In this document: positions 42,460 to 50,753 of the stretch, piece after piece
How positions within the stretch are numbered: position 1 is the first letter of the stretch
How the letters are laid out: each line of letters starts with the position of its first letter
NCBI RefSeq assembly: GCF_035982055.1
Contig: NZ_CP108427.1
Span: forward strand, 3,410,001 to 3,474,000
DNA from: Streptomyces sp. NBC_01288
GTDB lineage: Bacteria > Actinomycetota > Actinomycetes > Streptomycetales > Streptomycetaceae
Reading direction: 5' to 3'
Length of the DNA stretch: 64,000 nucleotides
Notes under the pieces: generated by a model
Seen by the model: the letters and a program-made list of their open reading frames with translations, nothing else
What the model was told of the DNA's origin: nothing
Database searches by the model: none
Program-made: the position numbers and the translations under genes

Positions 42460-43925
42460 CCGACTCCATGACCCGCCACATCCGCCTCGCCGCGGCCTTC
42501 TGCACCCTGCTCCTGCTGGCCCTGCTCGTGAACGCCACCCGCATCCAGATCTTCGAGTCCCGCTCCTACGACGACAACGTCGCCAACCGCCGCCACACCA
42601 TCGCCCGTTACGACCAGCCGAGGGGCGGCATCCTCGTCGGCGGCAAACCGATCACCGGCTCCCGCGACTCCGGCGAGCAGCTCCGCTACGAACGGACGTA
42701 CAGGAACGGCCCGTTGTACGCGCCGGTGACCGGCTTCGCCTCGCAGGAGTACGGCACGACGTTCCTGGAGCACTCCGAGGACGACATCCTCGCCGGCACC
42801 GACTCGATGCTCTCGCCGTTCCCCCTCTGGAACGACCTGACCCGCGCCCAGAACCCCGGCGGCAACGTCGTCACCACCCTCAACCAGGCCGCACAGCAAG
42901 CGGCGTTCGCCGGACTCGGCACGCGCACGGGCGCGGTGGCCGCGATCGAACCGTCGACCGGCCGCATCCTCGCACTGGTCTCGACCCCCTCCTACGACCC
43001 CGGCGCCCTGTCGGGCAACAGCCGTTCCGCGAACCGGAGTTGGGCCCGTCTGAACGCCGACCCGAACAAGCCGATGCTCAACCGGGCGGTACGGCAGACC
43101 TATCCGCCGGGTTCGACGTTCAAGGTGGTCACGGCGGCGGCGGCGCTGGACGCGGGGGTGGTGACGGACCTGGACGCGGCGACCAAGTCCCCCGACCCGT
43201 ACACACTTCCCGGCACCTCGACGACCCTCACGAACGAGGGCGACGGCTGCGTGGACGCGCCCCTGCGCTCCGCCTTCGAGTGGTCGTGCAACACGGTGTT
43301 CGCGAAACTGGGCGTGGATGTCGGCGTGCGGAACATGAGCACCACGGCGGAGGCCTTCGGCTTCAACGACACCGACGCGAGGATCCCCTTCTCGGTCTCC
43401 CCCAGCACCTTCGACACGACGCTGGACAAAGCCCAGTTGGCGCTGTCGTCGATCGGGCAGTACAACACGCGGGCCACGCCGTTGCAGATGGCGATGGTCG
43501 CGGCGGCGGTCGCGAACGGCGGGCAGGTGCGGGAGCCGTACCTGGTGGAACGAACGACGAGGCGAGGCGGCGAGACGGTGTCGACGCCGGGCTCACGCCC
43601 CGTCCGTCAGGCGATGCACCCGGCAACAGCCGTACAGATGAAGGAACTCATGGAGGACGTGGTCACCGAGGGCACCGGAACGAACGCGGCCATCCCCGGC
43701 GCGACCGTCGGCGGCAAGACCGGTACCGCACAGCACGGCATCGGCAACTCCGGTACGCCGTATGCCTGGTTCGTGTCCTGGGCGCAGGGCGAGCGCGACA
43801 TCGAGCCGAAGGTGGCGGTCGCGGTGGTGGTGGAGGACGCGTCGGCGGACCGCTCGGACATCAGCGGGGGCGGCGACGCGGCGCCGATCGCGAAAGCGGT
43901 GATGCAGGCGGTGCTCGGTTCGTGA
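42456..43925 (+). CDS. pbpA: Class B penicillin-binding protein (PbpA-like)
   Basis: 489 residues. N-terminal membrane anchor (about 9-30), a dimerisation-like region, and a transpeptidase domain with the SxxK motif Ser220-Thr-Phe-Lys223, SxN at 277-279 (SCN) and KTGTA at 421. Cross-links peptidoglycan and partners the SEDS protein encoded by the overlapping upstream gene (GTG start 42456, stop of rodA 42457-42459). Confidence 0.94.
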   Translation: MTDSMTRHIRLAAAFCTLLLLALLVNATRIQIFESRSYDDNVANRRHTIARYDQPRGGILVGGKPITGSRDSGEQLRYERTYRNGPLYAPVTGFASQEYGTTFLEHSEDDILAGTDSMLSPFPLWNDLTRAQNPGGNVVTTLNQAAQQAAFAGLGTRTGAVAAIEPSTGRILALVSTPSYDPGALSGNSRSANRSWARLNADPNKPMLNRAVRQTYPPGSTFKVVTAAAALDAGVVTDLDAATKSPDPYTLPGTSTTLTNEGDGCVDAPLRSAFEWSCNTVFAKLGVDVGVRNMSTTAEAFGFNDTDARIPFSVSPSTFDTTLDKAQLALSSIGQYNTRATPLQMAMVAAAVANGGQVREPYLVERTTRRGGETVSTPGSRPVRQAMHPATAVQMKELMEDVVTEGTGTNAAIPGATVGGKTGTAQHGIGNSGTPYAWFVSWAQGERDIEPKVAVAVVVEDASADRSDISGGGDAAPIAKAVMQAVLGS

Positions 43926-43970
43926 GACGGGGTCTATCGGGAGACGTCCACCCCGACCTACCGTTCGGTC

Positions 43971-44489
43971 ATGACCGACCCCTTAAGGACACCCGCGTAC
44001 GAACTCGCCCAGGCCAACGTCGGCCGGCTCTCGTTCCCCCTGGACTCCCCGGAGTTGAAGGACTTCGTAGCCGCCCTCGATCCGGTGAACGCCGTGGCTG
44101 ACACGGCCGACGGCTTCGTCTGGCGCCTCCAGTCCGACACCGGCAACGCGACCGACGTCCCCGTCCTGGGCGACGACTGGCTGATCATCAACATGTCGGT
44201 GTGGCGCGACCCGGACGCCCTCACCGCGTTCATGTACCAAGGGCAGCACCGGGAGTTGCTGGCCCGCCGCCGGGAGTGGTTCGAGCGGGTGCGGGAGGCG
44301 ATGGCGGTCCTGTGGTGGGTCCCGGCGGGCCACCGGCCCACGGTGGCGGAGGCGGAGGAACGGCTGCTGCATCTGCGGGCGCACGGCCCGACGCCGTACG
44401 CGTTCACGTTGCGGACGTCGTTCCCGGCGCAGGGGGCGGGGCCGGTGGGGCCGGTCAACATCCCGGAGGGGCTGGGCTGTTCGGTGTAG
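43971..44489 (+). CDS. DUF3291-family protein
   Basis: 172 residues: YELAQANVGRLSFPLDSPELKDFVAALDPVNAVADTADGFVWRL, then INMSVWRDPDALTAFMYQGQHRELLARRREWFE, AVLWWVPAGHRPTVAEAEERL. This is the dimeric alpha/beta-barrel DUF3291 pattern related to antibiotic monooxygenase folds. Function unknown. Convergent with the next gene (12-bp gap). Confidence 0.85.
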   Translation: MTDPLRTPAYELAQANVGRLSFPLDSPELKDFVAALDPVNAVADTADGFVWRLQSDTGNATDVPVLGDDWLIINMSVWRDPDALTAFMYQGQHRELLARRREWFERVREAMAVLWWVPAGHRPTVAEAEERLLHLRAHGPTPYAFTLRTSFPAQGAGPVGPVNIPEGLGCSV

Positions 44490-44501
44490 CGGACCGTCCG
44501 C

Positions 44502-45272
44502 CTACTTGATCGGCGTGCGCACCTCGGAGCGCACGCGGAGCACCGCTCCGGCGGCCGACTTCAGGTCCAGGTCCGGAACCGCCCCGCCGAAGGTCATCTC
44601 AGCGACCAGGGCCGACGTGTTGCCGTCCGCCCAGGTGCACACCGGGAAGGTGTACTTCGGGCCGGCCGACCTGTCGGTGACGATCTCGCAGCTGATCCCG
44701 GTGTCCGAGCCCGCCGGGGTGACGTCCTTCGGCGGGACGATCACCGTCTTGCCGGCACCGGCCCCGAATGCCTTCAGCGCGCCCACACGGATCGCGCCGG
44801 TGTTCCTGAGCCGGCCGGAGAAGCCGGAGATCACCAACGCGCCCTGGCCTGCGTCACCGTAGAGGCTGTAACGGGCGACGACGGCGTGGGTGACCCGGGA
44901 GTTCCGGCTGTGGGACAGCTTCTCCTCCATCTCCCGGCCGGCGGTGCCCGAGAGGTCGTGCGCGAGTCGGTAGCGGCCGTCGAGCAGTGTCCCGGGGAGG
45001 GTCAACTCGTACTCCGCCTTGGGGAATTCGGCCGCGGTCGCCTCCCGGACCCGCACGATCGCCACGTTGACGACGAAGCCGAGCCCGAGCATCACGGCCA
45101 GGACCCTCAGGGCCAGTTGGGTGCGCCGCCGAAGCGGGGAGGGCGGTACCGGGACGGGCTGAACTCCCCAGCCGTAGGCGGCGGACGGGCCGTGGAGGCC
45201 CCCCGGCGGTGAAGGCTGTGACTGCTGCGGGGGCTGCGGGGGCTGCGGGGGTTGCGGGGGCGAGGGAGGCAT
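44502..45272 (-). CDS. Proline-rich single-pass membrane protein
   Basis: 256 residues from ATG 45272. A cytoplasmic Pro/Gln-rich N-terminus (PPQPPQPPQPPQ), one helix at about 53-72 (LRVLAVMLGLGFVVNVAIV), then an extracellular domain of about 180 residues with two cysteines (SCEIV, FPVCTWAD). Matches a common streptomycete architecture of unknown function. Confidence 0.82.
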   Translation of the reverse strand: MPPSPPQPPQPPQPPQQSQPSPPGGLHGPSAAYGWGVQPVPVPPSPLRRRTQLALRVLAVMLGLGFVVNVAIVRVREATAAEFPKAEYELTLPGTLLDGRYRLAHDLSGTAGREMEEKLSHSRNSRVTHAVVARYSLYGDAGQGALVISGFSGRLRNTGAIRVGALKAFGAGAGKTVIVPPKDVTPAGSDTGISCEIVTDRSAGPKYTFPVCTWADGNTSALVAEMTFGGAVPDLDLKSAAGAVLRVRSEVRTPIK

Positions 45273-45422
45273 GGACACGCCAGCACCGTACAGGTGTACG
45301 GATCGCCGCCGCCCGGTCAATAAGTTCCGCACGAGGGTTGACGGGCTTGCTGACAAGCAGTCTCATAAGACGTCGGAGGATGTGACCCCGGGTAACACGC
45401 TGATCCGCGAGGTGGGAGAACC

Positions 45423-46361
45423 ATGACGACCCTGACCGAAGCCGACGCGGTCGACGGGCTGCGTGACGCCCTCGGGCTGCTGAAGGACCGCGAGCAGGTC
45501 GCCGAGCGGTTGCTCGCGTCGTCCGCCAAGCACTCCTTCGACCCCGACAAGGAACTGGACTGGGACGCGCCCTTCGAGGAGGGCAAGTGGTTCTGGCCGC
45601 CGGAGCTGGTGTCCCTGTACGGCACCCCGCTCTGGAAACGGATGGGCGAGGAACAGCGCGTCCTGCTCTCCCAGCACGAGGCCGCGGCGCTCGCCTCGCT
45701 GGGTATCTGGTTCGAGTTGATCCTGATGCAGCTGCTCGTGCGGCACATCTACGACAAGGCGGCGACGAGTGCGCATGTGCGCTACGCGCTGACCGAGATC
45801 GAGGACGAGTGCCGGCACTCGAAGATGTTCGCCCGGCTGATATCGCGGGGCGAGACTCCCTGGTATCCGGTGAGCCGGGCCCATCAGAACCTGGGGCGGT
45901 TGTTCAAGACGATCTCCACCACGCCTGGTTCGTTCACGGCCACGCTGCTCGGGGAGGAAGTCCTCGACTGGATGCAGCGGTTGACGTTTCCGGATGAGCG
46001 GGTGCAGACGCTGGTCCGGGGGGTCACTCGGATCCATGTCGTCGAGGAAGCGCGTCATGTGCGGTACGCGCGGGAGGAGTTGCGGCAGCAGATGGTGACG
46101 GCGCCGCGGTGGTCGCAGGAGTTCACGCGGGTCACCTCCGGGGAGTTCGCGCGTATCTTCTCGATCGCCTTCGTCAATCCCGAGGTGTACACGAACGTGG
46201 GGCTCGATCGGCGGGAGGCGGTGGCTCAGGTGCAGGCGAGTGGGCATCGGCGGGAGGTCATGCAGAACGGGTCGAAGAAGCTGACGGACTTCTTGGACGA
46301 CATCGGTGTGCTGCGGGGTGTGGGGCGACGGCTGTGGAAGGCGTCGGGGCTATTGGCTTGA
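45423..46361 (+). CDS. AurF-like diiron oxygenase
   Basis: 312 residues, all-helical. Iron ligands appear in EHEAAALASLGIWFE, EIEDECRHSKMFARL (E-x-x-H) and IHVVEEARHVRYAREEL (E-x-x-x-x-H), the pattern of p-aminobenzoate N-oxygenase AurF. Substrate unknown; no biosynthetic cluster surrounds it. Followed by a strong hairpin and a TetR gene that may regulate it. Confidence 0.87.
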   Translation: MTTLTEADAVDGLRDALGLLKDREQVAERLLASSAKHSFDPDKELDWDAPFEEGKWFWPPELVSLYGTPLWKRMGEEQRVLLSQHEAAALASLGIWFELILMQLLVRHIYDKAATSAHVRYALTEIEDECRHSKMFARLISRGETPWYPVSRAHQNLGRLFKTISTTPGSFTATLLGEEVLDWMQRLTFPDERVQTLVRGVTRIHVVEEARHVRYAREELRQQMVTAPRWSQEFTRVTSGEFARIFSIAFVNPEVYTNVGLDRREAVAQVQASGHRREVMQNGSKKLTDFLDDIGVLRGVGRRLWKASGLLA

Positions 46362-46385
46362 TTTCGGAGTGCGGCCCGGTGGGGG

Positions 46386-46461
46386 CTGATGTCACAGCCC
46401 CGCGCCCCTTAAAAGCGCAGCCGGGCCGGTGTCTTTTAGGGGCGCGGGGCTGTGACATCAG
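46386..46461. terminator. Long palindromic hairpin after the diiron gene
   Basis: About 29-bp arms (46386-46415 and 46433-46461) with a single bulge, including CAGCCCCGCGCCCCTTAAAAG and its inverse. The right part belongs to the interspersed repeat family and continues with GCGGCTCCGCCGCGGGGCGC. Confidence 0.8.
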
Positions 46462-46524
46462 CGGCTCCGCCGCGGGGCGCGGCCAGCCACGACGCACCCG
46501 CACCCGCCCGACTACCCTGCACCC

Positions 46525-47178
46525 ATGCCCCCCGCCGCCTCCACCCCCGCCTACCGTCGCCTGAACGTCGAGGAGCGGCGCAGCCAGCTCCTCGACGCCG
46601 CTCTCACCCTCTTCGCGCACCGCGCCCCCGAAGAGATCTCCCTGGACGACGTGGCGGAGGCGGCCGGGGTCTCGCGACCCCTGGTGTACCGGTACTTCCC
46701 GGGCGGCAAGCAGCAGCTCTACGAAGCCGCCCTGCGCTCCGCCGCCGACGAACTCCAGCAGTGCTTCGACGAACCCCGCGAAGGCCCGCTCCTCCCCCGC
46801 CTCGCCCGCGCCCTGGACCGCTACCTCGGCTTCGTCGACCAGCACGACGCCGGTTTCAGCGCACTGCTCCAGGGCGGCAGCGTCGTGGAGACATCCCGTA
46901 CGACAGCCATCGTGGACGGCGTCCGCAGGGCCGCGGCCACGCACATCCTCAGCCATCTCGGAGTGGCCGACCCCGGCCCCCGCCTCCGCATGACCGTACG
47001 GATGTGGATCACGGCCGTAGAAGCCGCGTCTCTCATCTGGCTCGACGAGGACAAGCAGCCGCCGCTGGACGAGTTGCGGGACTGGCTGGTCGAGCAGTTC
47101 GGGGCGGTGCTGTCGGTGACGGCGCGGCGGGACCCGCAGACGGCCGCGCTGGTCCAGGGCCTCGCGGCGGATGGCTGA
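46525..47178 (+). CDS. TetR-family transcriptional regulator
   Basis: 217 residues. TetR helix-turn-helix at about 14-60: RRSQLLDAALTLFAHRAPEEISLDDVAEAAGVSRPLVYRYFPGGKQQLYEAAL. The C-terminal ligand domain is unrecognised. Downstream gene overlaps its end. Likely regulates itself or the diiron gene upstream; no clear operator identified. Confidence 0.92.
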   Translation: MPPAASTPAYRRLNVEERRSQLLDAALTLFAHRAPEEISLDDVAEAAGVSRPLVYRYFPGGKQQLYEAALRSAADELQQCFDEPREGPLLPRLARALDRYLGFVDQHDAGFSALLQGGSVVETSRTTAIVDGVRRAAATHILSHLGVADPGPRLRMTVRMWITAVEAASLIWLDEDKQPPLDELRDWLVEQFGAVLSVTARRDPQTAALVQGLAADG

Positions 47179-47491
47179 GACTGGTCCCGTGAAGAGCGAA
47201 GAGACCCCGTTCGAGGGCGGCCCGATGGACGGTCGCTCCCTGCCCGTCCTGCTCGGCCCGACCGGAACCCCGCCGAAGACCTACCGCATCCCGGTCCCCG
47301 ACGACGCCGGCGGCCCGCCCACGGTCCTCGTGTACCGCCGCGTCCCCCGCGCCCACGGCAAACGGCTCGGCCTCCCCAAGGGCTGGAAGTACGAGTACGA
47401 CCCGGAAGGGAAGCGCGGCAGCGCCGTGCGCTGGCCATGGTCCAAGCCAGACGCCACGCCGGGCGGCAAGCCGGACGACACCCACGGGTGA
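47171..47491 (+). CDS. Small conserved hypothetical protein
   Basis: 106 residues, MAETGPVKSEETPFEGGPMDGRSLPVL, with TYRIPVPDDAGGPPTVLVYRR and LPKGWKYEYDPEGKRGSAVRWPW. ATG overlaps the TetR stop by 8 nt, suggesting an operon. No domain identified. Confidence 0.75.
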   Translation: MAETGPVKSEETPFEGGPMDGRSLPVLLGPTGTPPKTYRIPVPDDAGGPPTVLVYRRVPRAHGKRLGLPKGWKYEYDPEGKRGSAVRWPWSKPDATPGGKPDDTHG

Positions 47492-47594
47492 CCGGGTTAC
47501 GCCGAACCGCGCACACCCCGCGCGCGGACCCGCCGCCCCCGACTGATGCTCACGGTGCGGGGCGGAAGGCCCGCCGCGCACCGGAGGTGATGAC

Positions 47595-48659
47595 GTGTCA
47601 GGAAGGCTTCTGCGTCTGGTCTGTACGGCAACGGTGGCGGCCGGCACCGTCCTCGCCCCGCTGCCCGCCGCGGCCGTACCCGAACCACAGGCACCCGGAC
47701 AACGCCCCGTCGCCGAACTGCTGACGGATCTTCAGACCCTGTACCGCGATGCCGAACAGGCCTCGGAGACGTACAACGCCACCGAGGAGAAGCTGAAGAA
47801 GCAGCGCACCGAGGTCGACCGCCTCGACTCCGAACTCTCCCGCGCCCGCCTCACCCTGCACGACAGCCGAGGCGCCGCCGGCCGCCTGGCCCGCGAGCAG
47901 TACCAGAACAGCACCGCCATCTCCCCGTACGTACGACTGCTCCTCGCCCGCGATCCGCAGCACGCGCTCGACGAGGGCCATGTCATCGGCCAGTTGGCGC
48001 GGGAGCGCGCCGAGACGGTGGGCCGCCTGGTCGGCAGCGAGAAGAAGAGCGACGGCCTGGCCCGCGAGGCCCGCAAGGCCCTGGACACCCAACTCACCCT
48101 GGCCGCCCACCAGAAGAAGGACCAGGACGACGTCCGCAAGCGCCTCACCGACGTCGAGAAGCTCCTCACGTCCCTCACCCCCGACCAACTCACCGCGCTG
48201 GCCGCCTTCGAGAAGACCGACGTCGACAAGGCCCAGCAGAAGCTCGTCACTTCAGGCGCACTGGGCGACGACTCCCGCGAACCCTCACGCGAGGGCGACC
48301 GGGCGTTGCGCTACGCCGTACAACAGATCGGCAAGCCCTACGAGTGGGGCGCGGAGGGCCCGAAGACGTACGACTGCTCGGGCCTGACGTCCGAGGCCTG
48401 GGGCTACGCGGGGACGACAATCCCGAGGACCAGCCAAGAGCAGTGGGCCGAGCTGCCCAGAGTCCCACTCAACGAACTCCGCCCCGGCGACCTGGTCATC
48501 TACTTCCCCGAGGCAACACACGTGGCGCTGTACTTGGGCGCAGGCCAAGTGGTGCAGGCCCCCCGCACAGGCGAGAAGGTCCAGGTGTCGCCCATCGCGT
48601 CCTACCCAATCCTTGGAGCAGTACGTCCAGACTCGCGCCCTGAAGGGGCGCGGGGCTGA
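47595..48659 (+). CDS. Secreted NlpC/P60 peptidoglycan hydrolase
   Basis: 354 residues from GTG 47595 (GGAGGTG upstream). Signal peptide ending near PAAAVPEP, a coiled coil (about 40-200, EKLKKQRTEVDRLDSELSRA), and an NlpC/P60 domain at 235-350 with catalytic Cys in YDCSGLTSEAWGYAG and His in THVALYLGAGQVVQAPR. D,L-endopeptidase of the RipA type, active outside the cell in wall remodelling. Confidence 0.92.
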   Translation: MSGRLLRLVCTATVAAGTVLAPLPAAAVPEPQAPGQRPVAELLTDLQTLYRDAEQASETYNATEEKLKKQRTEVDRLDSELSRARLTLHDSRGAAGRLAREQYQNSTAISPYVRLLLARDPQHALDEGHVIGQLARERAETVGRLVGSEKKSDGLAREARKALDTQLTLAAHQKKDQDDVRKRLTDVEKLLTSLTPDQLTALAAFEKTDVDKAQQKLVTSGALGDDSREPSREGDRALRYAVQQIGKPYEWGAEGPKTYDCSGLTSEAWGYAGTTIPRTSQEQWAELPRVPLNELRPGDLVIYFPEATHVALYLGAGQVVQAPRTGEKVQVSPIASYPILGAVRPDSRPEGARG

Positions 48660-48712
48660 GACATTGTGCGGCTCCGCCGCGTGAGCGCGACCAGCCACAT
48701 CGGACCGGCAGC
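48640..48712. repeat. Intergenic palindromic repeat copy overlapping a stop codon
   Basis: GAAGGGGCGCGGGGCTGAGA, GCGGCTCCGCCGCGTGAGCG and CGACCAGCCAC. The repeat provides the last codons and stop of the NlpC/P60 gene. Confidence 0.75.
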
Positions 48713-49130
48713 CGCCCACTCCCCACAACCCCAACGGCGACTAGGCCCCGGCCACAGAAGCCAGGTACGCCCCAGTCTTCTCCGGCTCATAGAAACTTGC
48801 CCACGGCCCCACAGGCTTTCTACCAGCAGGTTTCCACCAACTGGCGTTCCCGTAGAGAGCCGTGGGCCGTCTGTGGGCCGTCAGGCCGAGCGCTGAGTCT
48901 TGTCGGATTGAACCTCCGACGCGTCTCCCCCATGACTCCCAACGTCCCCTGTCATCACAAGCTCCACGCTGCGAGGGCAGGGCCGCATCAGACACTGCGG
49001 GAATCGCGATTGGTCACGATGCGCCACCGCTTGGCCTTTGTCAGGTCGTGGGAGCGACGATTCAGTTCACGTGTTCCCTGCTTTCCGTCATCGATCACGG
49101 CCCTCTGGACGCGCTCTTATCGTCCCTTCC
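48660..49130. other. Region without a clear gene near the AICE-2 left side
   Basis: 471 bp. A leftward open frame (48741-48995) ends in GPWASFYEPEKTGAYLASVA, which looks protein-like and could be the 3' remnant of a gene disrupted by the element, but no family is recognised. The chromosome/element boundary may lie here or as far right as 50750. Confidence 0.4.
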
Positions 49131-49625
49131 ATGGAATTCTGGGAAGGCATGGCGTGGGGCGCCTTTGGCGGATTCGCCATGGAAGCGCTGGACTACATCA
49201 CTGCGGTTCGCCGGTGGCGCAGACTGCCGTGGAGTGTGGGGGCGAGCACGCTCACCCCTGATCGTATGGTTGCTCCGAATCATCATGGCCATCAGCCGCC
49301 CATTGAGTTGGCCGCACCGGGCCTACTCGCCTACACCATCGCGGGCACATTGCGCATCGCGATCGGCGCGGGCTTGTCTGCGACCGTGGTGAGTACGTCG
49401 CCCCAGACTGCCTCGGCTTGGATCGCCGTGCTTACGGGTGCCACCGCGCCGCTGGTCCTGGAGAAGGTGACCGTGCTAGTCCCACTCGTCATCCACGGCG
49501 ACAAGAGCGTCCCGCTGCAACAGGTGGACGGCAGCCCAACGGGGCCGGAACAGCAGCCAGGGAACCTGCCTGCTCGATCCAATACGGCAGCCGGACAGAC
49601 AACTTCCGCCCCCAAGGGAGATTGA
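49131..49625 (+). CDS. Small membrane-associated protein
   Basis: 164 residues, MEFWEGMAWGAFGGFAMEALDYITAVRRWRRLPW, then two hydrophobic segments (about 64-86 and 91-122, AYTIAGTLRIAIGAGLSATVV and TAPLVLEKVTVLVPLVI) and a polar tail. The pentapeptide-repeat gene starts 6 bp after its stop, so they form an operon. No family recognised. Confidence 0.7.
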   Translation: MEFWEGMAWGAFGGFAMEALDYITAVRRWRRLPWSVGASTLTPDRMVAPNHHGHQPPIELAAPGLLAYTIAGTLRIAIGAGLSATVVSTSPQTASAWIAVLTGATAPLVLEKVTVLVPLVIHGDKSVPLQQVDGSPTGPEQQPGNLPARSNTAAGQTTSAPKGD

Positions 49626-49630
49626 CTGCT

Positions 49631-50644
49631 ATGCGTGCAGACGGCCTCGTTGGCCGCATTATCTCCGTGCTCTCGCGCCGCGCGCCGGCATTTCGCTCTG
49701 CGCCTAGCCCCGGCACACCGCACCGTCAACCCGCCCGTGAACTGAGGAAGTACTCGAAACGCGCAGGCAGCGGGGCCGGGGGCGCATCGCAAGCGCAGCT
49801 GGTCAACGTGGACCTGCCCAAGGCCAATCTGCGCGGAGTCGTGCTGTCGGACGCGAACCTGCGCGGCGCTGACCTCCGCGGCGCGGATCTCAGGGAGGCT
49901 GACCTCCGCGGCGCGAATCTCCAGGTAGCCAATTTCACCTCGGCCACTCTGGAAGGCGCCAACCTGCACACAGCCGACCTGAGGGACGCCCACTTGAACG
50001 AGTGTGACCTGCGGCAGGCTGATCTGACGGACGCTGATCTGCGCTACGCGCGCCTTCGGAGCGCAACCCTCGCCCACGCCAACCTTGCCGGTGCCGACCT
50101 ACGGGAAGCAACGCTCTCGGACACGATCCTTCACGCCGCCGACTTGCGGGGCGCCGATCTGAGGAATGCCCATCTAAGCCATACCGACTTGCGGGGCGCC
50201 GACCTGAGAGGTGCATGCCTGCGGACGGCTCTTCACACGGCGAACCTGGAGGGGACCGACCTCAGGGGCACAGATCTGCGACGGCACGAACTCATGCGAG
50301 GCAGACTCCGAGGTTGCGATCTGAGGGGGGCAGATCTTCGAGGTGCCAACCTTGGCAGTGCAGATCTGCGAGACGTCGACTTCACCGGTGCCCTGCTCTG
50401 GAAGGCCGACTTCGAAGAAGCCGACCTCAGCGGCGCCATCTTCATGGACATCGACTCCGGCCCGTGGGAAGCCAGCAGCCGCGGTCTCCTGCGCCTCTCC
50501 GGAGCCCGCTGGACAGCAGCCACTATGTGGCCACCAGATCTGCGCGCCCTCATGCACACCCGGTCCCTCAGCATTGGTGATGGCGTTTGGGTCGTCCACC
50601 GGACCAGAATCCACCGCATGGTCGGAGAACCGGCAGGTCACTGA
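49631..50644 (+). CDS. Pentapeptide-repeat protein
   Basis: 337 residues. After an N-terminal basic region (about 1-60), roughly 40 A(D/N)LRG-type pentapeptides run from about 63 to 270 (LRGADLRGADLREADLRGANL), forming a right-handed quadrilateral helix. Some such proteins mimic DNA (gyrase protection), others are scaffolds. The C-terminus contains a non-repeat region (WEASSRGLLRLSGARWTAATMWP). Operon partner of the small membrane protein. Function unknown. Confidence 0.85.
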   Translation: MRADGLVGRIISVLSRRAPAFRSAPSPGTPHRQPARELRKYSKRAGSGAGGASQAQLVNVDLPKANLRGVVLSDANLRGADLRGADLREADLRGANLQVANFTSATLEGANLHTADLRDAHLNECDLRQADLTDADLRYARLRSATLAHANLAGADLREATLSDTILHAADLRGADLRNAHLSHTDLRGADLRGACLRTALHTANLEGTDLRGTDLRRHELMRGRLRGCDLRGADLRGANLGSADLRDVDFTGALLWKADFEEADLSGAIFMDIDSGPWEASSRGLLRLSGARWTAATMWPPDLRALMHTRSLSIGDGVWVVHRTRIHRMVGEPAGH

Positions 50645-50703
50645 CAGTGCACGAAGAAGAAGCTGGGCTGGCGCAACGTCGTCCACGCCACTACTCACCG
50701 AAT

Positions 50704-50743
50704 GGCCCGCTAGTGCCAGCGCGCCCTCTGGCACTAGCGGGCC
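50704..50743. terminator. Strong bidirectional hairpin
   Basis: A perfect 16-bp stem: GGCCCGCTAGTGCCAG (50704-50719) with CTGGCACTAGCGGGCC (50728-50743), 8-nt loop. Between the convergent pentapeptide gene and the AICE-2 integrase. Confidence 0.85.
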
Positions 50744-50753
50744 TGGCTCACCG

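Noticed and set aside
50645..50753. tRNA or att core for AICE-2
   Set aside because: No cloverleaf and no second copy of any long repeat was found in the window; only the terminator hairpin is present.
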